From: Bacteriovoracaceae bacterium
GTDB taxonomy: Bacteria; Bdellovibrionota; Bacteriovoracia; Bacteriovoracales; Bacteriovoracaceae
Assembly: GCA_023151145.1 (NCBI GenBank)
Contig: JAKLJM010000015.1
Location: 1-22,335, forward strand
Length of the DNA: 22,335 bases
Direction: 5' to 3'
Part shown: piece after piece, positions 16,019 to 22,335 of the stretch
Numbering within the stretch: position 1 is the stretch's first letter
How the letters are laid out: every line of letters begins with the position of its first letter
Program-made: the position numbers and the translations under genes
Notes under the pieces: model-generated
The model's input: only the letters and a program-made list of their open reading frames with translations
What the model was told of the DNA's origin: nothing
The model's database searches: none

Positions 16019-16372
16019 TTATTTCATTACGCAATTTACAGAAGTCACAGAGTATACACCCCAGTCTTTGTTTACATGGTCGTACATGTCTGAATACTCA
16101 GACTTAATTACGATTTCATAAGTGTCAAAAATATTTTGATCCATACGTTGCTCACCTGTAAGTACGGTTGTGTACTTTACATCGCGAATACCTTGATCAA
16201 CACGGATGATTTCTTCATCTTTGGATAAAACTTCTAAGTTTCTAAAGCTTCCACAGCTATTATCTAAAGCAGTTTTTAAAAGTTCAACATGTCTTGCTTC
16301 ATAACCAGTGCTTGTTAAGCTAGCAAATGTCGAGAAAGCGATAAAAGGAATAACAACTAATAATTTTTTCAT
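16019..16372 (-). CDS. Small secreted protein, paralogue of its upstream neighbour
   Basis: The start at ATG 16372 is chosen because AGGAG lies about 6 nt upstream and the N-terminus MKKLLVVIPFIAFSTFA is then a normal signal peptide; an ATG at 16396 would run into the upstream gene. The product is 117 residues. The mature protein has two cysteines (NSCGSF and VNCVMK) and the sequence RVDQGIRDVKY. That sequence matches RVDQGITDIYY of the protein encoded just upstream, and both end in a similar acidic segment and a C-terminal cysteine. No family or function is recognised. Export to the periplasm or outside is inferred from the signal peptide. Confidence 0.7.
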   Translation of the reverse strand: MKKLLVVIPFIAFSTFASLTSTGYEARHVELLKTALDNSCGSFRNLEVLSKDEEIIRVDQGIRDVKYTTVLTGEQRMDQNIFDTYEIVIKSEYSDMYDHVNKDWGVYSVTSVNCVMK

Positions 16373-16380
16373 ATAGACTC

Positions 16381-16779
16381 CTACTTTGTTAAACATGTCT
16401 TATTCATGTCAGATTTAATATCGAGAGATAGCTTCTCTTCATAATGGCGCCAATTACTAAAGTCACTATCAAGAACTTCGATTTCAAGTTCGTTAATTAA
16501 TTTTCCGGATTCCGAATTTTGTAAAAGTTTAAGACTGTAATAGATATCAGTAATTCCTTGATCGACACGCTCTTTTCGTTCTTCAAGATTTTTAACGTTA
16601 AAGACGTTAGCCTGTGCACCAACAACACATTTGCTAAGTTGTTTTTCGATAAATTTAGAGATTTCTGGATTCATTTCATTTGAGTTATTCAGGATGACTT
16701 TACCGCGCTCGACTCCATTTCCGGCATTAACAGCAGAAAGAAAAAGAATAGACCAAATGAATCCAAAAACTAATTTCAT
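16381..16779 (-). CDS. Small secreted protein, paralogue of its downstream neighbour
   Basis: The start at ATG 16779 is preferred over 16806: GAGG is 6-7 nt upstream and the N-terminus MKLVFGFIWSILFLSAVNA is a clean signal peptide. The product is 132 residues with two cysteines (LSKCVVG and NKTCLTK). RVDQGITDIYY is shared with the next gene, which starts 8 nt after this stop. The two are therefore an old tandem duplication in one transcript. Function is unknown. Confidence 0.7.
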   Translation of the reverse strand: MKLVFGFIWSILFLSAVNAGNGVERGKVILNNSNEMNPEISKFIEKQLSKCVVGAQANVFNVKNLEERKERVDQGITDIYYSLKLLQNSESGKLINELEIEVLDSDFSNWRHYEEKLSLDIKSDMNKTCLTK

Positions 16780-16871
16780 AACGACCTCGATAATTAAGTG
16801 GCCCACTTGTACAACAGTGATAAACAGGTGTGAAATCTTTTATAATAAGATAATCGCACGGGAGAAGATTG

Positions 16872-17690
16872 GTGGATCAGATTGGTCAAGCTTTGGTCAG
16901 TATCCGGTTAGAATTAGGTTTTAAGACCAGTAAAGACTTTTTTAACTATTTAAAAGGCCGTGGATTAGAGTGCAATTATCAGCATTTCGTTAAGATTGAA
17001 AAAAATATCTGCTTGCCTTCAAATATTCTTATTAATCAGATGGCCGGAGCTTTAAATAAGCACAATGCTGAGCAATTAATTAATGCCTTTGGGCAGACGA
17101 TATTTCCGCAGTTCAGTTATTTATTTGCTGGTGGAAAGGCCAAAGCAATTACAAAAACCAAGATGCTAAAGAAAAACGAAACGAATAGCGGACAAAAAGT
17201 GTTAACGGTTAAACAAGTTTCAAGTTTAGCGAAGAGAAAAGAAAATTATTATTTGTTTTTAATTCTAACACTTTCTCGCACTCCAGTTGTATTAGAAGAA
17301 CTAAAATCTTTGAAGAATTTTAGAAAAGCGGTTAAAGAACTCGAAGATTCAGGAGTGGTTGTGGTGGAAGAAAATTCTGTTAGAAGTACGGCTTCGGAGT
17401 TTAAATTTCCCAAAGAAAAAGATTCGCAACTTGAAAACATGTACGCACAGTTTGATTTATGGGATATTGATTTTTCTACTGATTTTAATTTCGAGACATT
17501 AATCAATAAAATGATGACCCGAAGAATTTCTCCTAGGTATATAAGTGTGATTTTAAAACAAATAGATGGTCTCGCAGACTTGGTGCGCTTGGCAGATGAG
17601 TCTGATCAATCTCACAATACAGAAGTCATTCACATGCATTTAAAAGTTCAAAAAGGTGAATTGCCAGGTAAGTTGACAACAGGTCTATAA
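16872..17690 (+). CDS. XRE-like HTH regulator
   Basis: The product has about 272 residues. Residues 3-60 follow the XRE helix-turn-helix pattern: IGQALVSIRLELGF, then a KDFFNYL segment, HFVKIEKNICLPS and MAGALNK. After a basic linker, residues about 115-260 contain a winged-helix-like region (LSRTPVVLEELK...VKELEDSGVVVVEE), which recalls the C-terminal part of DUF4423/TIGR02147-type regulators common in delta-like predators. That assignment is tentative. GTG 16872 is preferred to TTG 16869 because GGGAGA lies at a better distance. The gene is divergent from the small secreted pair (92 nt apart), a possible regulatory target. Its 3' end overlaps the acyltransferase gene by 43 nt tail to tail. 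Confidence 0.65.
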   Translation: MDQIGQALVSIRLELGFKTSKDFFNYLKGRGLECNYQHFVKIEKNICLPSNILINQMAGALNKHNAEQLINAFGQTIFPQFSYLFAGGKAKAITKTKMLKKNETNSGQKVLTVKQVSSLAKRKENYYLFLILTLSRTPVVLEELKSLKNFRKAVKELEDSGVVVVEENSVRSTASEFKFPKEKDSQLENMYAQFDLWDIDFSTDFNFETLINKMMTRRISPRYISVILKQIDGLADLVRLADESDQSHNTEVIHMHLKVQKGELPGKLTTGL

Positions 17691-18451
17691 CAACTAGAAA
17701 TGGCAGCAAAACTTTTTTGACATAAATCTTCTCTGTTTATCTTGTAGGGATCAATGGGATGGAAAAAACTAATCATTAAAGTCGTTTCGCTGTTTTTGAG
17801 AAAGTTCCAAAAGTGTCCGCCGAAGGTCATGTCACCATACCAAAAAACTTCATCGCGATTTAATTTTGTAATCGGTTTTCCATCAAGTGAGAGGTAGTTG
17901 ATACAAAAAGGCAAGACCGGTTTTTTGGCGACAACGGCAGCTTCAAAAAGAGGGAGTCGAAATTTTAAAAGAGCTTCACCATTGGTTGAAGTTGCTTCAG
18001 GGAAAAAGGTCACCGAGGAATTTTCGTTGAGGGCATCAATGATTTCTTGAATTTCCTTTCGAAGATTTTGTTTACTTCTGCGATCAACAAACACACAGCC
18101 GGCCATTTCACATAGAGTTCCAAGTCCAGGGGTTTTTTGCATTTCACGTGAAGTGACAAATAAAGTTGGCTTAATTGAGGAAAGGGCGATGACGTCGACA
18201 TATGAAAGATGGTTGCCGACTAATAAATAGTCTTCAGTAAGATCGACATGATCATAATTGTCGACGTGGATTTTTATGTTAAATATCTTTGTTCCAAGCC
18301 AGCAGAACCAAGAGACATTTTTTGCTAAGAAAAAATGTCTCTGACGTCTAAAAAAGTGAAAAAGAATCATTCCAAGGGCGGCTAAGACTAAATAAAGCGA
18401 AATAAATACCGTAAAAAAAAACAATCTTAATGCCGCTCTTAGATTTCGCAT
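17648..18451 (-). CDS. PlsC-family 1-acylglycerol-phosphate/lyso-ornithine-lipid acyltransferase (OlsA-like)
   Basis: The 267-residue membrane-associated acyltransferase has an N-terminal hydrophobic segment (about 8-30), the catalytic NHLSYVD (HX4D, residues 80-86) and the substrate motif FFPEATS (149-155). The Glu of the usual FPEGT is kept. These define the LPLAT/PlsC superfamily. Its place 7 nt after an OlsB-like gene suggests that it is the OlsA partner, which adds the second acyl chain to lyso-ornithine lipid; a role as ordinary PlsC is equally possible. The start at 18451 is chosen because AAGGG lies 4 nt upstream. The longer frame from 18499 overlaps the upstream gene and lacks a site. 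The 3' end overlaps the convergent regulator gene by 43 nt. Confidence 0.85.
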   Translation of the reverse strand: MRNLRAALRLFFFTVFISLYLVLAALGMILFHFFRRQRHFFLAKNVSWFCWLGTKIFNIKIHVDNYDHVDLTEDYLLVGNHLSYVDVIALSSIKPTLFVTSREMQKTPGLGTLCEMAGCVFVDRRSKQNLRKEIQEIIDALNENSSVTFFPEATSTNGEALLKFRLPLFEAAVVAKKPVLPFCINYLSLDGKPITKLNRDEVFWYGDMTFGGHFWNFLKNSETTLMISFFHPIDPYKINREDLCQKSFAAISSCYRPVVNLPGNSPF

Positions 18452-18458
18452 AAAACCC

Positions 18459-19238
18459 TTAGTTAAAATATCGCCTTTTAAATGAAGAACTAATTTCATT
18501 TAAGTCTAAGACGGTTAAAAAATCAAAACAACCAAATTCTTCATCGAAAGCAGGTAAGCCAACAACTTTGGCTCCGGCCATGAGGTAACTTTTTAAAAGC
18601 GGAGGAACATCAAAGTTTTCTTCTAAAATGGAATGAGGCTTAAAGGTGAAGGCATATTTCCCAACAGGGAAAACGTTGAGTTCAGTATCAATAGAGTCAT
18701 TGTTTTTTAATTTAAAATATAAAGACTGAGCATCTGCGGGATCGGTGGACATAAGGCTTGAGCAACCAAATAAATAGCGCGCATTATATTTCTTTGCCAT
18801 TAACCCAATTCCTTTCCAGAGTAAGTCAATAACTTGACCATTTCTGTGCATGGGGCAAACGGAAGCACGGCCAAGTTCTAGTTTGTTACCTGGAAGTTTT
18901 AAAAAACTATTTAAGGAAAATTCAGAAGAAGAGTAAAATTTTTTATTTTTATTTGAAGCAATAAATCGGTAAACGCCAACGATATCACCAGTTGATTTTT
19001 CTTTGACGATTAAATGATCACAGTAACGATCAAAAGAATCGAAATCTAATTGGACGTCGTCTACCGCGCTTACTCCAAAAATTGAAAAGCGAAATTTAAA
19101 TATTTCAATGAGCTCATCAAAAGTACTTGGTTCAGTTAAAAGATAACTGTTCGTTTCAAGTTTAATTCGATCACTATTAATTTCACTGTGAAATGAAAAA
19201 AGGTTCGATAGACCCAAAGTCTCGCAAGCTAAATTCAT
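18459..19238 (-). CDS. GNAT-type N-acyltransferase, OlsB-like
   Basis: The 259-residue protein resembles ornithine N-acyltransferase OlsB/PlsB-like GNAT enzymes, which move a 3-hydroxyacyl chain from acyl carrier protein to ornithine. Features are FKFRFSIFGV (47-56), the core ELGRASVCPMHRNG (121-134, the ELGRxCV..xxR signature of OlsB), and the C-terminal PPLLKSYLMAGAKVVGLPA (212-230) followed by DEEFGCFDFL. ATG 19238 has a near-perfect GGAGGGA at 4-10 nt and is the true start, although it lies 56 nt inside the 3' end of the M20 peptidase gene. The acyl acceptor could be ornithine or another amino acid. Confidence 0.8.
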   Translation of the reverse strand: MNLACETLGLSNLFSFHSEINSDRIKLETNSYLLTEPSTFDELIEIFKFRFSIFGVSAVDDVQLDFDSFDRYCDHLIVKEKSTGDIVGVYRFIASNKNKKFYSSSEFSLNSFLKLPGNKLELGRASVCPMHRNGQVIDLLWKGIGLMAKKYNARYLFGCSSLMSTDPADAQSLYFKLKNNDSIDTELNVFPVGKYAFTFKPHSILEENFDVPPLLKSYLMAGAKVVGLPAFDEEFGCFDFLTVLDLNEISSSFKRRYFN

Positions 19239-20406
19239 GATCCCTCCATGGCAATGTTGCAATTTCCTGTGTGTGAACATAGAACAAGATTTTTTTGATT
19301 AATTCACTTCGTTCGCTGATTGAATCAATGAACACGAATTCATCTTCTCGGTGCATTCCTCCACCAATTGGCCCCAGACCATCGATGGTTAAATTATGAG
19401 GAAAACTCATATGACTGATATCTGCGGCACCCCATGAGTGCTTGAGCGTGTGTTGGCGGTGACCAGTATGGGCGTGGAGAATTTCTTCTATGTTCTTATA
19501 GTGGTTAGAGAATTTGTTTTTCTCTTCCATCGCTGGACAATCATCAGCAATTTGAAAGTCAACCTCAACTTCTTTTTGTGTAACTTCACAACGAAAGTAT
19601 TTTGTCTTTAAGGATTCGATGATTTTAAAATGAGTTTCTTCTCGATGGATATTGGTTTCAAAGCGAAGATCAACTTTCATTCTGGTACATTCAGGTGTTT
19701 GATTAAAGAGATCACTTGAAGTTGTTAGTGACGTTAGATTTAATCTGGCACCAAGTTTTGAATGGTTTTCTAATATTGTTTCTGAGATCTTAATAGCTTC
19801 ATGTAATGAATTTAGTTTAGGAATATTAACCCTTCCCGAATGGGCGGCAATTCCTTTAACAGAAATGTCGTACCAGCGATTTCCCGATCGACTTTTAATT
19901 AAATCTCCATTCAGAAGTGCAGGTTCAAGTCCCAAGACAACAGAAGAATTATTTCCCACTTCATTTAAATATTGATGAAATCCATTGGAGCCGGTTTCTT
20001 CATTCGGTGAACAGAGAAAATGGATATCAAAAGGAACTTCCTCAAAAAGTGATAAAAACTTTTCAATGGCCATTAAACCAACAACAACTCCACCTTTGTT
20101 GTCACAAGCACCAACCCCCGAAATCATCTTATCTGTTAGCTGAAAAGAAGAGTTGCGGGGAAGGGCCGTGTCGGCATGACAAATAAAACTCACCACCGGA
20201 GGACTAGACCTATGGGATTTTAAAGTGCCATGTAAAAGTGTTTGTGACGGATTAATTCCACTTTTGATCAGTGTAATATCAAAATTTAACCTAAGCAGTT
20301 CATCAGCGATTAGACTCTGAACTTTACTGACCCCAGAAAAATTTTGGGTTTGTGAATCAATGTGGATAAGTTCGCTTAATAAATTTATGTAATATGTATT
20401 CATCAT
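19183..20406 (-). CDS. M20 family metallopeptidase
   Basis: The 407-residue product has the M20 (ArgE/DapE/CPG2) di-zinc motifs: HADTA at 77-81, GACDNKGG at 99-106 with bridging D102, EE at 136-137 (catalytic base and ligand), E161 in LGLEPA, and the dimerisation-domain histidine in AAHSGR (188-192). The last ligand histidine is in GGGMHRED. No signal peptide is present, so it acts in the cytoplasm. Known members remove the acyl or peptidyl group from amino acids. The overlap with the OlsB-like gene is a hint that its substrate is an N-acyl amino acid, but that is inference. The start is ATG 20406 (or 20403), with no good ribosome binding site. Confidence 0.87.
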   Translation of the reverse strand: MMNTYYINLLSELIHIDSQTQNFSGVSKVQSLIADELLRLNFDITLIKSGINPSQTLLHGTLKSHRSSPPVVSFICHADTALPRNSSFQLTDKMISGVGACDNKGGVVVGLMAIEKFLSLFEEVPFDIHFLCSPNEETGSNGFHQYLNEVGNNSSVVLGLEPALLNGDLIKSRSGNRWYDISVKGIAAHSGRVNIPKLNSLHEAIKISETILENHSKLGARLNLTSLTTSSDLFNQTPECTRMKVDLRFETNIHREETHFKIIESLKTKYFRCEVTQKEVEVDFQIADDCPAMEEKNKFSNHYKNIEEILHAHTGHRQHTLKHSWGAADISHMSFPHNLTIDGLGPIGGGMHREDEFVFIDSISERSELIKKILFYVHTQEIATLPWRDHEFSLRDFGSIEPFFISQ

Positions 20407-20487
20407 AAATCTATTTAATCAGGTATTTTTGAATTCGAGTTCCAAGTTTTGGAAAGGATTTGGTTAGGAAAATGTTAATTTCGCACG

Positions 20488-20497
20488 GCGCATGCGC
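20488..20497. promoter_or_regulatory. GCGCATGCGC palindrome upstream of ffs
   Basis: A perfect 10-bp GC-rich palindrome in very AT-rich surroundings lies 20 nt upstream of the ffs -35 hexamer. It could be a protein-binding site or chance. Confidence 0.25.
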
Positions 20498-20517
20498 AAG
20501 AATCTCACAAGCTTACT

Positions 20518-20547
20518 TTGACAATTCTCCCTCAAAGCGACTAAGAT
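20518..20547 (+). promoter_or_regulatory. Sigma-70 type promoter of ffs
   Basis: A perfect -35 TTGACA (20518-20523) and -10 TAAGAT (20542-20547) are separated by 18 nt. The expected start 7-8 nt further on coincides with the predicted 5' end of the SRP RNA. Confidence 0.8.
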
Positions 20548-20554
20548 CCCAAAC

Positions 20555-20652
20555 GGTAGTCAGGGGCGACAAAGGTACGAACAGTGAACCCCGCTAGGTC
20601 CGGAAGGAAGCAACGGTGTCTGTCTCTGCTTTGTGTTGTTCTCTGGCTACTT
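20555..20652 (+). ncRNA. ffs: Signal recognition particle RNA (4.5S, small bacterial type)
   Basis: The conserved SRP domain IV core AGGTCCGGAAGGAAGCA (20610-20626) is present, with the GGAA tetraloop and the AAGCA Ffh-binding side. The 5' arm GGTAGTCAGGGG...CAAAG pairs with the 3' arm CTTTG...TCTGGCTAC to close a single long hairpin, fixing the ends to within a few bases. The length of about 98 nt is that of the short 4.5S-type RNA without an Alu domain. It scaffolds Ffh for cotranslational targeting of membrane proteins. It sits 92 nt before dnaX, a common arrangement. Confidence 0.93.
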
Positions 20653-20744
20653 TCTAAAGCATTTCATTCCTCTTAATTTCATTTACTATCCCCACTCTTT
20701 TCATTAACTTAATAAGATAAATTTCCATTGGAATAAGGACGAAA

Positions 20745-22335
20745 ATGACTTACCAAGTCTTGGCCAGAAAGTGGCGACCAAAAAAATTTGCAGATGTGGT
20801 TGGGCAATCTCATATTACTCAATCAATTCAAAACGCACTTAAAACAAATAAAGTGGGCCATGCATATTTAATGGTTGGAACTCGCGGAGTTGGTAAAACA
20901 TCTGTGGCTCGATTGTTTGCTCGAGCTTTACGTTGTGACCATTTAAATGAACAACAAGATGCTTGTGGTAAATGCAGTGGATGTTTGGAGTTTGATACAG
21001 ATCACTCGATGAACGTTATTGAAATCGATGGAGCTTCAAATAATAGTGTCGATAATATTCGTGAACTTATTTCTAACGTTCAATTTTTACCAACCAGTGG
21101 AACAAAAAAAGTTTATATCATCGATGAAGTTCACATGCTTTCTAATAGCGCTTTCAATGCGCTTTTAAAAACATTAGAAGAACCACCAGCTCACGTTGTT
21201 TTTATTTTAGCTACAACTGAAGCACACAAACTCCTAGGTACCGTGCTTTCACGTTGTCAGCGCTTTGATTTTAGAAATGTATCGGAAGATGAACTACAAA
21301 AACATATTGGCTACATTTGCCAAACAGAAAATATTACCGTTGAACAAAGACATTTAAAAATTTTAGCCAAGCTTGGGCGAGGCTCAGTACGTGATACACT
21401 TTCTTTATTAGATCAGTGTCTTGCTTACAGTTTTGATGGCAAAGTATCAGATGATGTTATGTCGCGAGCACTTGGCGTTGCCAATAGTGGGCTTGTGGCA
21501 CAATTGTTAAAAGCTATTTATCACGGACAACAAGAGCAAGTAAAAAAAGCCTATCAATCTTTTTTAAGTGAAAACATTCCTCTAAAGAATATTGCAGAAG
21601 CTCTCCTCGATGAGATTTTTAGTCATTTGGAAAACTTTGAGAAAAAACCAACCTATGCAGACTTATTATCAAAAGCTGAATTGGTTTGGGTGTTTGAAAC
21701 GTTAGCAAAAGATACAGAATGGTGCTTGAACTCACTTGTGCCAGAAAAAACATTAGAAGTCGTTTTATATAAAATCACTCTTCGTCGTGAGTTTTTTCAA
21801 ACTAAACCAATGACTACTCATGTAGAAAAAAAAACAGTCGTTGAACAAGAGCCAGAAAAAACAGAAGTAAAAGCAGAAGTTAAGGCACCAGAAAAGGCGC
21901 CAGAAAAAATAATTGAAAACCCAGTAGAGACTGTTCAAAAAGATCATTCTTGGGATGGCTTTTTAAACTTTTTGGCGAAAAAAGCACCGGCTACGTCATC
22001 AAATTTAGAACAAGGTAATTTGGTAAGTCCAATTATCTATGACGGTAAAACGGTTATGCTGGATGTGGGCTTTGGTGTGGCGGGAAAAGTTTTTTATGAC
22101 TATTTAAATGAATCAGAAGTCACAAGAAAAATAACAGTTTTCTTGGCAGATTTTTTTGATGTCCCAGAAGAAAAAGCCGTTGTTAAGTTTCAACTCTTAG
22201 ATGCCCACAAAGAATTTAAATCCACAGCAGATTTAAGAGATGAGAGTGATAAATTGGATGAAGACAATAAGATAAATTCACTGAAAGAAAATCCTTTAAT
22301 TAAGCAAGCGGAAAGAATGTTTAATTCAAAAGTAG
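20745..22335 (+). CDS. dnaX: DNA polymerase III subunit tau/gamma (partial, 3' end cut by window)
   Basis: 530 codons are visible from ATG 20745 (AAGGA 6 nt upstream) with no stop. The clamp-loader ATPase has LARKWRP (6-12), Walker A GTRGVGKT (45-52), a zinc module with C64, C74, C77 and C80, Walker B IIDEVH (125-130), sensor 1 ATT (156-158) and the arginine-finger SRC motif (169-171). The collar domain runs to about residue 355. A Lys/Glu/Pro linker with PEK repeats (about 360-395) leads into the tau-specific part. The last residues (NPLIKQAERMF) resemble the usual C-terminal end of such proteins, so only a few codons are probably missing. An A9 run at 21826-21834 may direct production of a shorter gamma form. 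Confidence 0.96.
   Translation, partial: MTYQVLARKWRPKKFADVVGQSHITQSIQNALKTNKVGHAYLMVGTRGVGKTSVARLFARALRCDHLNEQQDACGKCSGCLEFDTDHSMNVIEIDGASNNSVDNIRELISNVQFLPTSGTKKVYIIDEVHMLSNSAFNALLKTLEEPPAHVVFILATTEAHKLLGTVLSRCQRFDFRNVSEDELQKHIGYICQTENITVEQRHLKILAKLGRGSVRDTLSLLDQCLAYSFDGKVSDDVMSRALGVANSGLVAQLLKAIYHGQQEQVKKAYQSFLSENIPLKNIAEALLDEIFSHLENFEKKPTYADLLSKAELVWVFETLAKDTEWCLNSLVPEKTLEVVLYKITLRREFFQTKPMTTHVEKKTVVEQEPEKTEVKAEVKAPEKAPEKIIENPVETVQKDHSWDGFLNFLAKKAPATSSNLEQGNLVSPIIYDGKTVMLDVGFGVAGKVFYDYLNESEVTRKITVFLADFFDVPEEKAVVKFQLLDAHKEFKSTADLRDESDKLDEDNKINSLKENPLIKQAERMFNSKV
21825..21844 (+). promoter_or_regulatory. Candidate dnaX frameshift/slippage site (A9)
   Basis: Nine As follow the G of codon 361 (GAA AAA AAA ACA), so the heptamer A_AAA_AAA is in the correct phase for -1 slippage. 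In the -1 frame the next codons are AAC AGT CGT TGA, which would end a 366-residue protein right after the collar domain. Extra-A transcriptional slippage gives the same frame. No clear upstream Shine-Dalgarno-like stimulator or downstream hairpin is seen. Confidence 0.55.

Noticed and set aside
16631..16924. 97-residue plus-strand open frame
   Set aside because: Antisense to the small secreted protein gene and overlapping the regulator start; no protein-like features.
21765..21947. 60-residue minus-strand open frame rich in Phe, Trp and Cys
   Set aside because: It is the complement of the Lys/Glu-rich dnaX linker; the composition is a by-product of the A-rich coding strand.
1..22335. CRISPR arrays, prophage, insertion sequences, toxin-antitoxin or defence genes
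   Set aside because: No spaced direct repeats, transposase, integrase, phage structural or nuclease-type defence genes were found on either strand.

Overview
The window is a 22 kb stretch of AT-rich chromosome from a Gram-negative bacterium. Signal peptides, a lipobox, an encoded 3' CCA on the tRNA and a housekeeping set (tadA, ffs, dnaX, pstS) all fit a proteobacterium-like cell. The high share of orphan secreted proteins, a lipoprotein subtilisin, the XRE-like regulator, the putative ornithine-lipid genes and the low GC make me think of the predatory Bdellovibrionota (Bacteriovorax/Peredibacter type). That placement is an inference, not something the sequence proves. I see no prophage, insertion sequence, CRISPR array or integron.

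Layout. At 1-2240 (minus) there is an MBL-fold hydrolase and a RhlE-type DEAD-box helicase, with a terminator at 70-105. A small secreted orphan lies at 2378-2974 (plus). At 2979-7116 (minus) is a MoxR ATPase / DUF58 / transglutaminase (TgpA-type) operon with a DUF1456 (YehS-like) gene at its end. Its DUF58 gene is broken by a frameshift and seems to lack its second membrane segment. A glycine-rich RRM protein with a GTG start and a very clean terminator sits at 7230-7586.

At 7760-12622 (minus) four genes point the same way and all encode exported or membrane products: an S8 protease lipoprotein with a P-domain, a membrane-anchored orphan, a secreted protein with an HExxH...ExxAD zinc signature, and a small secreted protein. 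Then come a TSUP transporter (plus) and a PstS phosphate-binding protein (minus), which share a bidirectional terminator. A membrane protein with a divergent PilZ-like tail overlaps tadA (plus) and is followed by tRNA-Ser(GGA).

At 16019-16779 two short secreted proteins in tandem are diverged paralogues. At 16872 there is an XRE-like regulator, overlapping tail to tail with a PlsC-type acyltransferase. That acyltransferase is preceded by an OlsB-like GNAT acyltransferase and an M20 peptidase, and together they form a tight minus-strand operon. The OlsB/PlsC pair suggests ornithine (or related N-acyl amino acid) lipid synthesis.

The window ends with the SRP RNA gene (ffs), with a strong sigma-70 type promoter, and dnaX, cut by the window edge close to its 3' end. 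dnaX carries an in-phase A9 tract (A_AAA_AAA) just past the clamp-loader collar, with a -1 stop three codons later. This is the layout expected for a tau/gamma frameshift or slippage switch, and it is the most interesting single signal here. No clearly new multi-gene system is visible. The exported-protease cluster and the broken DUF58 gene are the other places worth a second look.
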